In this document: positions 26,128 to 36,531 of the stretch, piece after piece | Layout of the letters: each line of letters starts with the position of its first letter | Position numbering within the stretch: position 1 is the first letter of the stretch | Assembly (NCBI RefSeq): GCF_963674565.1 | Contig: NZ_OY771430.1 | Location: 1,736,001-1,800,000 of the forward strand | Length of the DNA stretch: 64,000 nt | Reading direction: 5' to 3' | Source: an uncultured Carboxylicivirga sp. | Lineage (GTDB): Bacteria > Bacteroidota > Bacteroidia > Bacteroidales > Marinilabiliaceae | Made by a program: the position numbers and the translations under genes | The notes under the pieces: model-generated | The model's database searches: none | What the model saw: the letters and a program-made list of their open reading frames with translations, nothing else | Told to the model about the DNA's origin: nothing

Positions 26128-26361
26128 ATGTTTTTACTTAAAATTTAATTAGTCATTTTTGTAAATTTTGTCACACCACTTTTATCCATTGGCTTTATAC
26201 CCGATAAATCAATAATTAATAAGTGTTGTAACTAATAGATGGATTAAACGATTTTTGGAAAACCGTATTCTGAGTTATCAAGTTCTGAAACTCATTAGCA
26301 GATGTTTGTTTTTCATAGTAGCTGATTTTAAGTTTTTAGTGTAAATTATGATTGTATGGTA
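26128..26361. other. Gap between GH2 gene and susC
   Basis: A 234-base AT-rich leader region before susC. I find no TAnnTTTG box on the minus strand, no terminator hairpin and no small gene. Confidence 0.3.
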
Positions 26362-28743
26362 TTATTCAATATCAATAACAAGTTCATCTTTCTTCAAACC
26401 AGGAGATAAGGCCTGTATTTGAAGCGTACCAGAAGTCTCGCCGGCTTTTACAAGAACAGCAGCAATTCCGGCTTCGGCATTTACCGGATTCATTCCTATT
26501 ATTTCACCATCACCTTTTAATGAAAACCGAATAGTATTTTCGGCTAAAGGAAGAATTGTACCATTCTTATCAACTATGGCAGCATAAGCAAAAACTAAAT
26601 CATTACAACTGCTCTGTAGGGCTTTTCCACTTTCATCGATCCATAGTTTAATTCCATATGCCTGTTCAGGTGTTAGTTTAAGATCTCTGGCAACAGCTTT
26701 TCCATTTATATAACCAATAGCTTCTATTTTGCCCGGGATAAATGATGAAAGATGAAAGGTAAAAGGAGGATGATTCAGATGAGTTGAATTTACATCCTGA
26801 TCTGGCTTTTGTATTGAAAAGATACTATCATTAACCAATAATTCAACTTCTTCACAATTACTGAATACTTTTACTTCTATAAAAGACGGATCATTATAAT
26901 AATTGGCGATGGCCACAACAGGTTGATAAAATTCATTATCCAAATCAACATCGTTTTGGCTCTTGTAAAAATAGTAGGCAAACTTTGGTAAACGGAATAT
27001 ATCCATTATACCTGAAGCTTCTATGTCTGGAGCATAACCACGGTTATAATCAAACATTAACCAATTCGCATCACCTATTGCCTCACCCTGCAGATTACTA
27101 TTATGTGCTTCCTGATAATTTAATGCCTGCTGGGCAAGTCTTTTTTGTCCGTCACCTCTTAGCTGGCGTGAGTTTCGTTCTTCATCAGATAAATTCTCAA
27201 ATGACTTTTGATTAAAACCTGCATTCTGAGCATAATACTCCCAGTCGCCATATTCAGCAATAAATAAAGGTTTAGTATTATTATATTGATTCCAATAATA
27301 TGGTGGCTTGGCATGTTGACGTGCCGGAATAAATACATCATATGCTCCATTGATCCAGCCACTGGTGTATACATTAGTTCCGGGATATTCCTCATGAACT
27401 ATTGCATGAGCTCTTTCCATAAATTCAGTCGTCATCTGTGATTCATTTAAGGATGCTTCCCAAAGTATTACAGATGGATGATTACGATCAACCCTCACCA
27501 TTTTACGAATATCTTTATAGGCATTTTTTTGAAAAACATCACCTCCAAAAAATTGCCAACCCGGAATAGCATCCATTACCAATATTCCCAGTTCATCACA
27601 TGCATTTAAAAAAAATTGACTCTGTGGATAATGTGATAAGCGAACCATATTAAATCCGGCTTCCTTTATTTTTCTTGCATCCCTGTAATTGGCATTATCA
27701 GATATGGCGTATCCAACATAAGGGTATTCCTGATGCCTGTTGGTTCCTCTTAACTTTAATGACTTTCCATTGATTTTGAATCCTTTTTCTGAAGTTATTT
27801 CAATGGTACGTATTCCAACTTTGATGGACTCTGTATCCGTCTCATTTCCATCTGCAAAAAGTTTGACTGATAGAGTATATAAATAAGGCTTATCAACTGA
27901 CCATAATTTGGGATTATCCACTATAAGAGATAAATCCAGACTACCTGATGACAAAGCATCAATTTGAAAATTATCAGAAGTGGCTTTAACTATCGAAATA
28001 TCTTCATACAAAAGCTCAGCTGTGATATGGATCTTCTTCTTTAAATCCAGATCATTGTTAACATCTACCTTCACATTAACATCTGCAGATTGTTCCGATA
28101 CATTAGTATAACTAACAAAAACACCACCACCTGCAATATGATCAACTTCAACCGGATTAGAAATATGCACCGGGTCTTTAACCAACAACCAAACATTACG
28201 ATAGATTCCACTGTAAATATTAAAATCTAAAACATTCAATGCTTTTCCAGGAGGTACATTTACATTATCTTCATTATTTAACTTAATCAAAAGGCAATTA
28301 TTCTCTCCAAATTGTATTCTTTCAGACAGGTCAATATAAAAAGGAAGATAACCGCTTTCATTTGTCCCAATCAACTCCCCATTAAGGTATACTTCTGCCA
28401 CTTGCATAGCTCCCTCAAAGTAAAGCCCGACATGTGATCCTGCTAACTTTTTACTGACATTAAAATTTTTCTTGTAGAAACATTCACCTTGCCACTGATC
28501 ACCTTTAATTATTAACGGTTCTATACTGGCAGTATGTGGAATAGTAACCTCTTCCCACTTAATTGCTTTATTTTTATTGTTAAATAAATCCTCAACAGAA
28601 GAATCAACATCTTTAACAAAAAGCCAGTTCTTATTAAAAAGATTTTTTCCTTTACTAATTTCTTCCTTACCAGACTTATTACACGAAATAAGAAGTAACA
28701 CCATTAAAGAAGCTAAAACCAACCTACTTTTAAAAATCTTCAT
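26362..28743 (-). CDS. GH2 beta-galactosidase lipoprotein
   Basis: A 793-residue GH2 enzyme that should remove galactose from galacto-oligosaccharides. The signal peptide ends at a lipobox (LLLISC). Domains in order are the sugar-binding jelly roll (about 35-195), the immunoglobulin-like domain (200-310), the TIM barrel (315-600) and a C-terminal DUF4982/Ig-like portion. The acid/base is Glu434 in WEASLNESQ and the nucleophile is Glu497 in FIAEYGDWEYY. It lies two bases after the second GH53 gene, so the pair is co-translated, matching the order of pectic galactan loci in Bacteroides. Confidence 0.92.
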   Translation of the reverse strand: MKIFKSRLVLASLMVLLLISCNKSGKEEISKGKNLFNKNWLFVKDVDSSVEDLFNNKNKAIKWEEVTIPHTASIEPLIIKGDQWQGECFYKKNFNVSKKLAGSHVGLYFEGAMQVAEVYLNGELIGTNESGYLPFYIDLSERIQFGENNCLLIKLNNEDNVNVPPGKALNVLDFNIYSGIYRNVWLLVKDPVHISNPVEVDHIAGGGVFVSYTNVSEQSADVNVKVDVNNDLDLKKKIHITAELLYEDISIVKATSDNFQIDALSSGSLDLSLIVDNPKLWSVDKPYLYTLSVKLFADGNETDTESIKVGIRTIEITSEKGFKINGKSLKLRGTNRHQEYPYVGYAISDNANYRDARKIKEAGFNMVRLSHYPQSQFFLNACDELGILVMDAIPGWQFFGGDVFQKNAYKDIRKMVRVDRNHPSVILWEASLNESQMTTEFMERAHAIVHEEYPGTNVYTSGWINGAYDVFIPARQHAKPPYYWNQYNNTKPLFIAEYGDWEYYAQNAGFNQKSFENLSDEERNSRQLRGDGQKRLAQQALNYQEAHNSNLQGEAIGDANWLMFDYNRGYAPDIEASGIMDIFRLPKFAYYFYKSQNDVDLDNEFYQPVVAIANYYNDPSFIEVKVFSNCEEVELLVNDSIFSIQKPDQDVNSTHLNHPPFTFHLSSFIPGKIEAIGYINGKAVARDLKLTPEQAYGIKLWIDESGKALQSSCNDLVFAYAAIVDKNGTILPLAENTIRFSLKGDGEIIGMNPVNAEAGIAAVLVKAGETSGTLQIQALSPGLKKDELVIDIE

Positions 28744-28745
28744 CC

Positions 28746-29966
28746 TTATTTCTTCTTTAAGTCATCCGTTGTTGAAGCATAATCAAAAGACAGATAGTCA
28801 ATTGAAGCCAATGAGTTTCCCTCACGATCAAACAAAGTCGCATTGTCCCAGGCCGAACCATGTCCCCATAAATCTTTCATATCAGAAGAAACCCATGCTG
28901 GTTCCCAATACATCACTCCTTTAGCACCGGCAGTTCTCATATTTGTGACCAAATCGATTAAAAATGCGCGCTGTCCTTCTATTGAAATAGGATAACCTTC
29001 AATACCACTATGCTCACCAAAAATATTTCCATATTCATCCGCTTCTTCTAAAGTGTATGGATATGCCGTTTCAAGAATCACAAAATCTTTCTTTAATTCA
29101 TTTGTAAGTCTCGACACAAGTTTTGGGAGTTCTTCAAATGAAATCTCTGTATGCCAGTGTGGGTAATATGAAAAACCAGCAATATCAAAATCATTGACCA
29201 TAGCTTTTTCCATAACTCCTTTAAAGAACCATTCCAGGTTTTTCGGATCGGCAACATGCAAAGCGACTAAAGTTTTGGAGCCTGCTTTTAAGTCAATATC
29301 CCTCACAGCTTTAATACCGGCATTTAACACTTTACCAAAAGCCTCCCAGTTTCCATCACATATCGAAAGCTTTGGAAAAAGTGAATTAGCTTCATCCAAC
29401 ATGAAACCACAATTGGTTTCATTACCTATCTGAACCATCTCCGGTAAAAGATTACTTTTAAAAAGATCATCTAATACTGAATAAGTATAATTGTAAACTG
29501 AATCACAAAGAACATCAAGATCTGTTATATTCTTCCATGCTGAAGGAACCTTTTGATGCTGCGGATCAGCCCATATATCTGAATAATGAAAATCAAGGTT
29601 AATGGCCATACCATTTGCCTTTGCTCTTTCTATGGACTTCTTTACATCGTTGTAACCACTATATAAAGGTGTATCTTCTCCATATACCTTATTAATCCAA
29701 TCGGGATTATTCCAGATTCGTAACCTAACAACGTTAGCTCCCTTTTTACTAAAAAGTTCATATGGATCTACCTTTGTACCTTCTTCTTTATAAATACCGC
29801 CATGGTCTTCAACTTGATTAACGTATGACAGATCAACCCCATTCATAAATTCATTAATCAATCTATTAGTAGGTTGAGCTGTTTTTTCGTTTTTTAAGTT
29901 ACAGGCAACTATCAATAACGATAAGACTAATAAAAGAGGGATATAGAGCAAACTGGATTTAATCAT
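28746..29966 (-). CDS. GH53 endo-beta-1,4-galactanase lipoprotein (operon 5' copy)
   Basis: A second galactanase, 406 residues, clearly diverged from the one encoded at 18476-19516. The lipoprotein signal is followed by GVDLSYVNQVEDHGG, VVRLRIWNNP and NLDFHYSDIWADPQ. The acid/base is Glu183 in QIGNETNCGFM and the nucleophile is Glu299 in VILETAYPY. The C-terminus has MYWEPAWVSS, typical of GH53. It is the first gene of the operon, just downstream of the divergent regulator. Having two GH53 enzymes may separate surface endo-cleavage from periplasmic processing (inference). Confidence 0.93.
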   Translation of the reverse strand: MIKSSLLYIPLLLVLSLLIVACNLKNEKTAQPTNRLINEFMNGVDLSYVNQVEDHGGIYKEEGTKVDPYELFSKKGANVVRLRIWNNPDWINKVYGEDTPLYSGYNDVKKSIERAKANGMAINLDFHYSDIWADPQHQKVPSAWKNITDLDVLCDSVYNYTYSVLDDLFKSNLLPEMVQIGNETNCGFMLDEANSLFPKLSICDGNWEAFGKVLNAGIKAVRDIDLKAGSKTLVALHVADPKNLEWFFKGVMEKAMVNDFDIAGFSYYPHWHTEISFEELPKLVSRLTNELKKDFVILETAYPYTLEEADEYGNIFGEHSGIEGYPISIEGQRAFLIDLVTNMRTAGAKGVMYWEPAWVSSDMKDLWGHGSAWDNATLFDREGNSLASIDYLSFDYASTTDDLKKK

Positions 29967-30235
29967 TAATACTTGATTTTAGATTTTTGTTTCATTGTTA
30001 ATTATTGTTATCAAAATTAGATATTAACATTTTTAAACATTAATTGAAAACATACAATTATTTGTCTATTTCATACTTGCGTTAATTTAATTTCATCTTT
30101 AAATTCTCATCTATTAGAACTTACGATATCTATTAAAATCTCATTTCATACCTATATTTGTTTAAATCATACATTTTTAAAACAAGCCTTAATTTTTAAT
30201 TATCTTTACAACGCTATTTAAATTACAATGTAATA
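29967..30235. promoter_or_regulatory. Divergent promoter region of the galactan locus
   Basis: A very AT-rich stretch between the operon and its regulator. On the minus strand TAATTTTG (30012-30019) is a -7 candidate for the GH53-led operon. On the plus strand TATATTTG (30153-30160) is a -7 candidate for the regulator. Clear -33 elements are not visible. The regulator's binding site should lie here, but I cannot identify it. Confidence 0.5.
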
Positions 30236-33200
30236 TTGAAACCATCCAGGGTAATCTTCAATATCAAGAGACGCATTAGACTTAATAATGTATCTATCAA
30301 AATTGAGAAATTAGTCTCAATGCTTTTTGTGCAAATTATTGTTACAGTAATAATTGCCCAGGAAAATAGTATACATCAATCTATCTATTTTACAAACCTG
30401 AGACAGGAAGACGGACTTCCTTCAAACATGATCAATACCATTGAGCAAGATAAATTAGGCTTTATATGGATTGGCACTGATGATGGCTTGTGTAGATGGG
30501 ATGGTTATCAAACCACAATTTTCAGAGAAAGTATCGAACCAGGATCTTTGCCTAATAGTAATATAAGAACCCTTCTTCTTGATGATGATCTATTATGGAT
30601 TGGAACCTGGAAAGGATTATGCACTATCAATACACAAACATTTGAAATTACCCCTTTTAACATTGGAGAAAATGCATCTGTCAGAAGTTTGTATAAATCA
30701 AAAGATAACCGAATATGGATTGGAACTTCTAATGGTTTGATAATTTACGACAAGAGTATTAATCAATACGAATACTTTAACAATGTTAACAGTAAACTAA
30801 GTCATTCTACAATTCGGTGTTTGTACGAAACAATTGACAGCACCATGTGGATTGGTACCTACGATCAATTAAACAGTTATAAAAACAGCCAATTTCAGTC
30901 GTTTGACCTCAAAGGTTCGTATAAGCCCTTTCTAAAAAACAACCTTATTCTGGACATCAAACCACTAGTACCTGGTAACGATTCTATTCTACTTATTGGC
31001 ACAGAAACCGGTTTGGCAAAATTTAACCGAATTACACATCACAACAAATTATTCAATAGCTCCAACACATCCATCAGTAATGAAGTAATAAAATGTATTC
31101 ATCACGAAAACAACAATCTTTGGCTTGGAACTGATTTTGGATTAAATATTGCAACTCGAGACTTTAGTAAGATTGATGTATATTTCCATAATCCAATTTT
31201 AAATCAGAGTATTGCCAACAATGTAATCTGGAAAATATTTAAAGATAATTCGAACACACAATGGCTACTGACTTCTAATGGAATTAGCCTGATTAATAAC
31301 GAAAACTCATTTTACAACTTACACGAAGAATATTACACAATTAACAATCAACAAGTTGGAAATCAGATCAGAGATATATTAATTAGTCAGAATGAAACGA
31401 TGTATCTGGCCACAATACATGGTGTAATTGAAAAGAAAATGAATCAAAATAAGAACTATTTTACAGCATCTTCCAATTCAAGCCGCAAACTTCTTCTTGA
31501 TAACACATACGCTTTACTTGAAGATCCACTAGGTAGAATCTGGATGGGAACAGCAGCAGGTATTAATATCTGGAATTCTAAAGATGAAACGATGAAAAGT
31601 GTAAGCTCGGATAAAAACAATGGTTTAACATCCAATTACATCAATAGCTTTGCAATAACGTCTGACAAATCAATTTGGGTAAGTGCCTGGGAAGGAGGAA
31701 TATTTAAAATCACAGGCGATTTAAATTCGCTTGAAAACCTTCGCTTTTTGAGAACTGAAAAATCTGCACCTGACAGAATCTATTCATGTGGTAACGATAT
31801 TTATTATTTGAAGTCAAATCAACTTTGGTCGGTCAATAATAAAAACCTTGAACCATTTTCGCTTGATGCAATTAACAATCTTATAAATAATGAAACGATT
31901 CTATGTTTAAACTCCATTAAAAATGAAAGCCTTCTCATTGCCACTAATAAGCTAATTATACATTATAAGCCATCTATTAATAAAACTGAAACCTATCCAA
32001 TTAATAACCCGGTAATAAATAACCCTATCAGTATTGAGATGGATAGGCAACATCATATTTGGATGGCTTCCATCAATTCAGTTATTAAATACAACTTACA
32101 AACCGGAGACATCATATCAATGCCTCTTGATGCTAATAGTCCAATCAAAAGTTTTTATAAAGGGTGTTCCGCTGTTTCTTCTTCAGGTGTCGCTTATTTT
32201 GGTGGTGACAACGGATATATCAAATCTAATCCTGAAGAAAATGAATTGACAATTATGCCTCCCAAAGCAATACTATCATCCCTTCATATTAACAATGAGT
32301 TGTACCAGACAACGACTAATGAAAATATTCAAAAAGATATTCCTTATGTAGAAGAACTAGTTCTTCCCTATGCTAATAACTCCTTAACATTTTTCTTTTC
32401 CACCCTTAATTACTGGCATCCTGAGAAAAGTTACTTCAGATATCGTCTAAAGAATTTCGACAATGACTGGAATAATTCTCTCAGCACTAACTTTGCAACT
32501 TATCCAAATCTTAAACCAGGAGAGTACACTCTTGAAATTGAATCATTCAATTATGCAGGAATAAAAAGTAAAGAGATAAACTCCTTCTCTGTAATCATCC
32601 TACCTCCTCTATGGCTAAGCAGACCATTTTTAGGTCTTTATTTTGTTTTGATGACTGGACTGATCTACCTTATTTTCAAAATTTTTGTTGCCCGACAGAA
32701 ATTTAATAATCAATTGCGTTTGGCTAATCTTGAAAAACAGCATAGTGAGGAGATATTAAATACTAAACAACAATTCTTCACTAATATATCGCATGAATTC
32801 AGAACTCCACTGAGTTTAATTATGCCCCCAATTAAACAGGTGATCGATTCAGGTATGGTTGCCGGAAAGAATCTGGATATGCTACAATTGGCAGAGAAAA
32901 ACTCCAAACGACTACTTACATTGGTTAATCAGATTCTTGATTTCAGAAAGATAGAAACAGAATCAATACCTCTGATCAAAACTGATGTTGAGCTTGTTAC
33001 ATTTTGTAACGAAATATTTCAATCTTTTAAAGACATGGCTTCACGCCATGAAATCAAATACGAGTTTGAAAGTAATGCATCTCAGTTCTTCACTTCAGTA
33101 GATAGAGAAAAAACAGAAGCTATTCTATTCAATATTTTGGCCAACGCGTTCAAACATACTCCTGTTGAAGGTACAATTACCATGAAACTGAAAATTCCTT

Positions 33201-34288
33201 CGAACATAAATCATACTATTGAAGTTATAGTCCGAGACTCAGGTTCCGGTATACCAGAGCAAGAACTTGAAAAGATATTCGATCAATTTTATCAGGCAGA
33301 TATCCATCGCAAACATAAACAAGGAACAGGTATTGGTTTGGCAATGGCAAGGCAATATGCACTACTCCACAAAGGTAAAATTGATGTTCAAAGTGAAGTT
33401 GACAAAGGTAGTACTTTCACATACTCCTTCTCCGCTGAAAAAGCAGAAGGCCGTATCTCCAAGCAAATCTATTATAGTAATAAACAAGTCAACACGTCAA
33501 TTAAAACTGTTAAGTCTGATAATTTAAATAAGGTTTTAATAGTTGATGATAATCCAGACATATTGGATTACATTGAAATGAATTTGAACACTTTCTTTCA
33601 GATTTACAGGGCGTCAAATGGTCTAATCGGATTAGAAATGGTTGACCAGATCAATCCCGACATAATTGTTTCTGATATAATGATGCCCATAATGGATGGT
33701 ATTGAATTATGTAAAAAATTAAAAAACAATGCTCAATATCAACGAATCCCTGTAATACTTTTAACAGCAAAAGCCCTCGACAATCAAAAAACAGAAGGAA
33801 TTGAAAGCGGAGCTAACATGTATATAACCAAACCATTTGATATTGCATATCTGAAGGCTTGTATCAACAACCTGATTAAGACGGAGACTGTTATATATGA
33901 ATACATCAGGAATAAAATTATTATTAATCCTCAGTCAAACCGATCATCAGAAAATAATCAGAACGAACAGTTTATTAAAAAGGTGATGGAGATCATAGCC
34001 GAAAATGTAAGTAATCCTGATTTAACTGTTGATTTTATAAGTTCTAATATTGGTATGAGTTCAACTCACCTGTATAGAAAAATTAAGGCTATTACAAATC
34101 AATCTACAAAGGACGTAATTAAAAATTACAGACTTAATATGGCAGCCCAAATGCTTACAAACAATGAAGGTAATATTACCGAAATAATGTATAATGTTGG
34201 TTTCAGCAGTTTATCAAGTTTTTCAAAAAGCTTTAAAGTAATGTTTGGATGCAATCCAAGCGAGTACAAAAATCAAAAGCCAGCCTGA
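30236..34288 (+). CDS. Hybrid two-component system regulator of the galactan locus
   Basis: A 1350-residue one-protein sensor-regulator. A signal/membrane anchor (about 27-43) precedes a periplasmic double propeller with recurring W-I-G-T/G-L blade motifs (RIWIGTSNGL, NLWLGTDFGL, RIWMGTAAGI). A Y_Y_Y domain, a membrane helix (about 797-818), a HisKA with His853 in NISHEFRTP, an HATPase with GTGIGLAMA, a receiver with Asp1147 in VSDIMMP, and an AraC HTH (about 1255-1345) follow. It should sense galacto-oligosaccharides and activate the divergent operon. The start is uncertain: 30236 is a TTG, and the first in-frame ATG is 30320. TTG keeps a basic n-region before the hydrophobic segment. The 3' end overlaps the next gene's 3' end by 16 bases. 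Confidence 0.9.
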   Translation: MKPSRVIFNIKRRIRLNNVSIKIEKLVSMLFVQIIVTVIIAQENSIHQSIYFTNLRQEDGLPSNMINTIEQDKLGFIWIGTDDGLCRWDGYQTTIFRESIEPGSLPNSNIRTLLLDDDLLWIGTWKGLCTINTQTFEITPFNIGENASVRSLYKSKDNRIWIGTSNGLIIYDKSINQYEYFNNVNSKLSHSTIRCLYETIDSTMWIGTYDQLNSYKNSQFQSFDLKGSYKPFLKNNLILDIKPLVPGNDSILLIGTETGLAKFNRITHHNKLFNSSNTSISNEVIKCIHHENNNLWLGTDFGLNIATRDFSKIDVYFHNPILNQSIANNVIWKIFKDNSNTQWLLTSNGISLINNENSFYNLHEEYYTINNQQVGNQIRDILISQNETMYLATIHGVIEKKMNQNKNYFTASSNSSRKLLLDNTYALLEDPLGRIWMGTAAGINIWNSKDETMKSVSSDKNNGLTSNYINSFAITSDKSIWVSAWEGGIFKITGDLNSLENLRFLRTEKSAPDRIYSCGNDIYYLKSNQLWSVNNKNLEPFSLDAINNLINNETILCLNSIKNESLLIATNKLIIHYKPSINKTETYPINNPVINNPISIEMDRQHHIWMASINSVIKYNLQTGDIISMPLDANSPIKSFYKGCSAVSSSGVAYFGGDNGYIKSNPEENELTIMPPKAILSSLHINNELYQTTTNENIQKDIPYVEELVLPYANNSLTFFFSTLNYWHPEKSYFRYRLKNFDNDWNNSLSTNFATYPNLKPGEYTLEIESFNYAGIKSKEINSFSVIILPPLWLSRPFLGLYFVLMTGLIYLIFKIFVARQKFNNQLRLANLEKQHSEEILNTKQQFFTNISHEFRTPLSLIMPPIKQVIDSGMVAGKNLDMLQLAEKNSKRLLTLVNQILDFRKIETESIPLIKTDVELVTFCNEIFQSFKDMASRHEIKYEFESNASQFFTSVDREKTEAILFNILANAFKHTPVEGTITMKLKIPSNINHTIEVIVRDSGSGIPEQELEKIFDQFYQADIHRKHKQGTGIGLAMARQYALLHKGKIDVQSEVDKGSTFTYSFSAEKAEGRISKQIYYSNKQVNTSIKTVKSDNLNKVLIVDDNPDILDYIEMNLNTFFQIYRASNGLIGLEMVDQINPDIIVSDIMMPIMDGIELCKKLKNNAQYQRIPVILLTAKALDNQKTEGIESGANMYITKPFDIAYLKACINNLIKTETVIYEYIRNKIIINPQSNRSSENNQNEQFIKKVMEIIAENVSNPDLTVDFISSNIGMSSTHLYRKIKAITNQSTKDVIKNYRLNMAAQMLTNNEGNITEIMYNVGFSSLSSFSKSFKVMFGCNPSEYKNQKPA

Positions 34289-35061
34289 TCATTTTCGAGT
34301 GCCTTATTTACAGCAATGGTTGCACCAACAACCGACACAATTGAAAAGAAACCCGCCAATGTAACTCCAATAAGTGGTATCAGTAATACCAAGGCAAAGA
34401 TCAATCCGTTCCCAATTGCCAGGCCTTTGTTACTTCTCATATATCGTACGCTGGATTGCACATTAAACTTGCGTCGTTCGAAAGTATAATCCATAAATGA
34501 GAAACCATAGAAATAGGCAGATATAAAAAACAAAACAATAGCACTAAACCAACCAACAACGGGTATAAAACTGATAATAAAAAGCAAAAGTGTAAATAAC
34601 ATTTCAACGGCAAGATTACGAAGTGCAAGTACAATACCCCGCCAAATATCTTTTAAAAACTGATTGGTATTAAATGGCACTTCACTTCCTGTCAGTATTT
34701 TTTCTGTACGTTCTGATAAAAATGCAAACACCGGTGACAATGCAATTAAAATGATGTAACCACCTATATAAGCATAAATCAAAAAAAACAACAAACGTAA
34801 AACAATCCAGATAAACCATTTGATGGTGCCCGCCAGAAACGACGCTCCCCAAAAGTCCCAAGATTCAATACCCATCCATTGGTTCAAATATTCGATTAAA
34901 ACACTACCTAGACTACCAACTGAATAGAACCCTAAAGCAAACAAAACAACATTTAATAGCAGTGGAAAAATAAAAAACCACCCTAATTTATTTTGCCGTA
35001 TAAATCGAAATGCCTCGGTGTATGAACGTAATCCTAGCTGGAAGCCTTGAGAATAATTCAT
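34273..35061 (-). CDS. EI24/CysZ-like membrane protein
   Basis: An integral membrane protein of about 262 residues with the EI24 domain found in CysZ. It shows several hydrophobic stretches and the typical YIGGYIILIALSPVFAFLSERTEKILTG segment, then the C-terminal YGFSFMDYTFERRKFNV motif. CysZ relatives move sulfate, but Bacteroidota members lack proof of this. I choose the ATG at 35061 (MNYSQGF) over the GTG three codons upstream. Its end overlaps the end of the regulator gene on the other strand by 16 bases. Confidence 0.82.
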   Translation of the reverse strand: MNYSQGFQLGLRSYTEAFRFIRQNKLGWFFIFPLLLNVVLFALGFYSVGSLGSVLIEYLNQWMGIESWDFWGASFLAGTIKWFIWIVLRLLFFLIYAYIGGYIILIALSPVFAFLSERTEKILTGSEVPFNTNQFLKDIWRGIVLALRNLAVEMLFTLLLFIISFIPVVGWFSAIVLFFISAYFYGFSFMDYTFERRKFNVQSSVRYMRSNKGLAIGNGLIFALVLLIPLIGVTLAGFFSIVSVVGATIAVNKALENDQAGF

Positions 35062-35123
35062 TATAAACACAATGTTAGGTTAATGACAGTGATCCAAAAC
35101 TAATGTTTTAGCGCAAATTTTAC

Positions 35124-35131
35124 TACTTTTG
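35124..35131 (+). promoter_or_regulatory. Bacteroidota -7 box of purB
   Basis: TACTTTTG fits TAnnTTTG, 26 bases before the ATG at 35158. No clear -33 element is seen. Confidence 0.5.
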
Positions 35132-35157
35132 CACAGCCAAAAATTCAAATAAAAGAA

Positions 35158-36513
35158 ATGATGGATATTCAATTACTGACTGCAATTTCTCCGATCGACG
35201 GAAGGTATAGAAACAAGGTTGACGGCCTGGCATTGTATTTCTCGGAATACGCCCTAATTCGTTACAGAGTATTAGTTGAAATAGAGTATTTTATTGCTCT
35301 TTGTGAAGAGCCTCTTCCTCAGTTGGCTGATTTTAACAAAGATCTTTATGATGATTTACGTAAGATTTACAAAGATTTCCAGTTGGAAGATGCTGATCGA
35401 ATCAAAGAAATTGAATCGGTAACCAACCATGATGTAAAAGCTGTTGAATATTTCATTAAAGAAAAGTTCGACACATTAAAGCTTGAAAAATATAAAGAGT
35501 TTATCCACTTCGGATTAACGTCACAGGATATCAACAATACAGCTATCCCTTATTCTTTGCGTGATGCCGTTCACGAAATGTACTATCCTTTGTTGGAAGA
35601 GTTAATACAGCAGTTGGATGACATGGCTACCGAATGGAAAGACATCCCAATGCTAGCCAAAACACATGGTCAGCCTGCCTCTCCAACACGATTGGGAAAA
35701 GAATTAAAGGTTTTTGTTGAGCGTTTAAACAAACAACTTGCTTTATTAAAAGGCATTCCATGTTCAGCTAAGTTTGGTGGTGCAACTGGTAACTTTAATG
35801 CACACAATGTTGCTTATCCTCAGATTGACTGGGTTGAATTTGGTAACAAGTTTGTAAACGAAACTTTAAAACTGGATCGTGAACAACTGACAACCCAGAT
35901 TTCGAACTACGATAACATGGCAGCTATCTTCGATAACCTGAAGCGCATTAATGTTATCATGGTCGATTTGGCGCGCGATTTCTGGACTTACATTATGATG
36001 GAATACTTCAAGCAACAAATCAAAAAAGGTGAAGTTGGTTCAAGTGCAATGCCTCATAAAGTAAATCCAATCGATTTTGAAAATGCAGAAGGTAACCTGG
36101 GTATTTCAAATGCTGTTTTCTCACATTTGGCTGAAAAATTACCTGTTTCACGTTTGCAACGCGATTTAACAGATTCAACAGTATTACGTAATATTGGTGT
36201 ACCAATCGCCCATTCAATTATTGCTATTCGTTCGCTGGCAAAAGGATTAGGTAAATTATTATTAAACGAAGATGCTATTAAGAGAGATCTTGAAAACAAC
36301 TGGGCAGTAGTAGCTGAAGCTATTCAAACCATTCTTCGTCGCGAAAACTATCCTAATCCATACGAAGCATTGAAAGAGCTGACTCGTACTAACGAGCAAA
36401 TCAATGCTAAAACAATGGCTAAATTTATCGAAGGATTAAATGTACCTGAATCAGTTAAGGAAGAAATGAGAACCATTTCACCTCAAACATACACAGGTAT
36501 CTATAAAGTATAA
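35158..36513 (+). CDS. purB: Adenylosuccinate lyase
   Basis: It catalyses two steps of purine synthesis, releasing fumarate from SAICAR and from adenylosuccinate. The 451-residue protein belongs to the bacterial PurB group. It opens with LTAISPIDGRYRNKV and contains TSQDINNTAIP and AKTHGQPASPTRLGKE. The fumarase/aspartase signature is SSAMPHKVNPIDFEN, with the mobile-loop serine. The start could be either of two adjacent ATG codons (35158 or 35161). It has its own -7 box and terminator, so it is transcribed alone. Confidence 0.96.
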   Translation: MMDIQLLTAISPIDGRYRNKVDGLALYFSEYALIRYRVLVEIEYFIALCEEPLPQLADFNKDLYDDLRKIYKDFQLEDADRIKEIESVTNHDVKAVEYFIKEKFDTLKLEKYKEFIHFGLTSQDINNTAIPYSLRDAVHEMYYPLLEELIQQLDDMATEWKDIPMLAKTHGQPASPTRLGKELKVFVERLNKQLALLKGIPCSAKFGGATGNFNAHNVAYPQIDWVEFGNKFVNETLKLDREQLTTQISNYDNMAAIFDNLKRINVIMVDLARDFWTYIMMEYFKQQIKKGEVGSSAMPHKVNPIDFENAEGNLGISNAVFSHLAEKLPVSRLQRDLTDSTVLRNIGVPIAHSIIAIRSLAKGLGKLLLNEDAIKRDLENNWAVVAEAIQTILRRENYPNPYEALKELTRTNEQINAKTMAKFIEGLNVPESVKEEMRTISPQTYTGIYKV

Positions 36514-36531
36514 TTCATAAAATATGATACT

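Noticed and set aside
26128..26361. Independent promoter or small RNA before susC
   Set aside because: No TAnnTTTG box, hairpin or small open frame could be supported in this gap.
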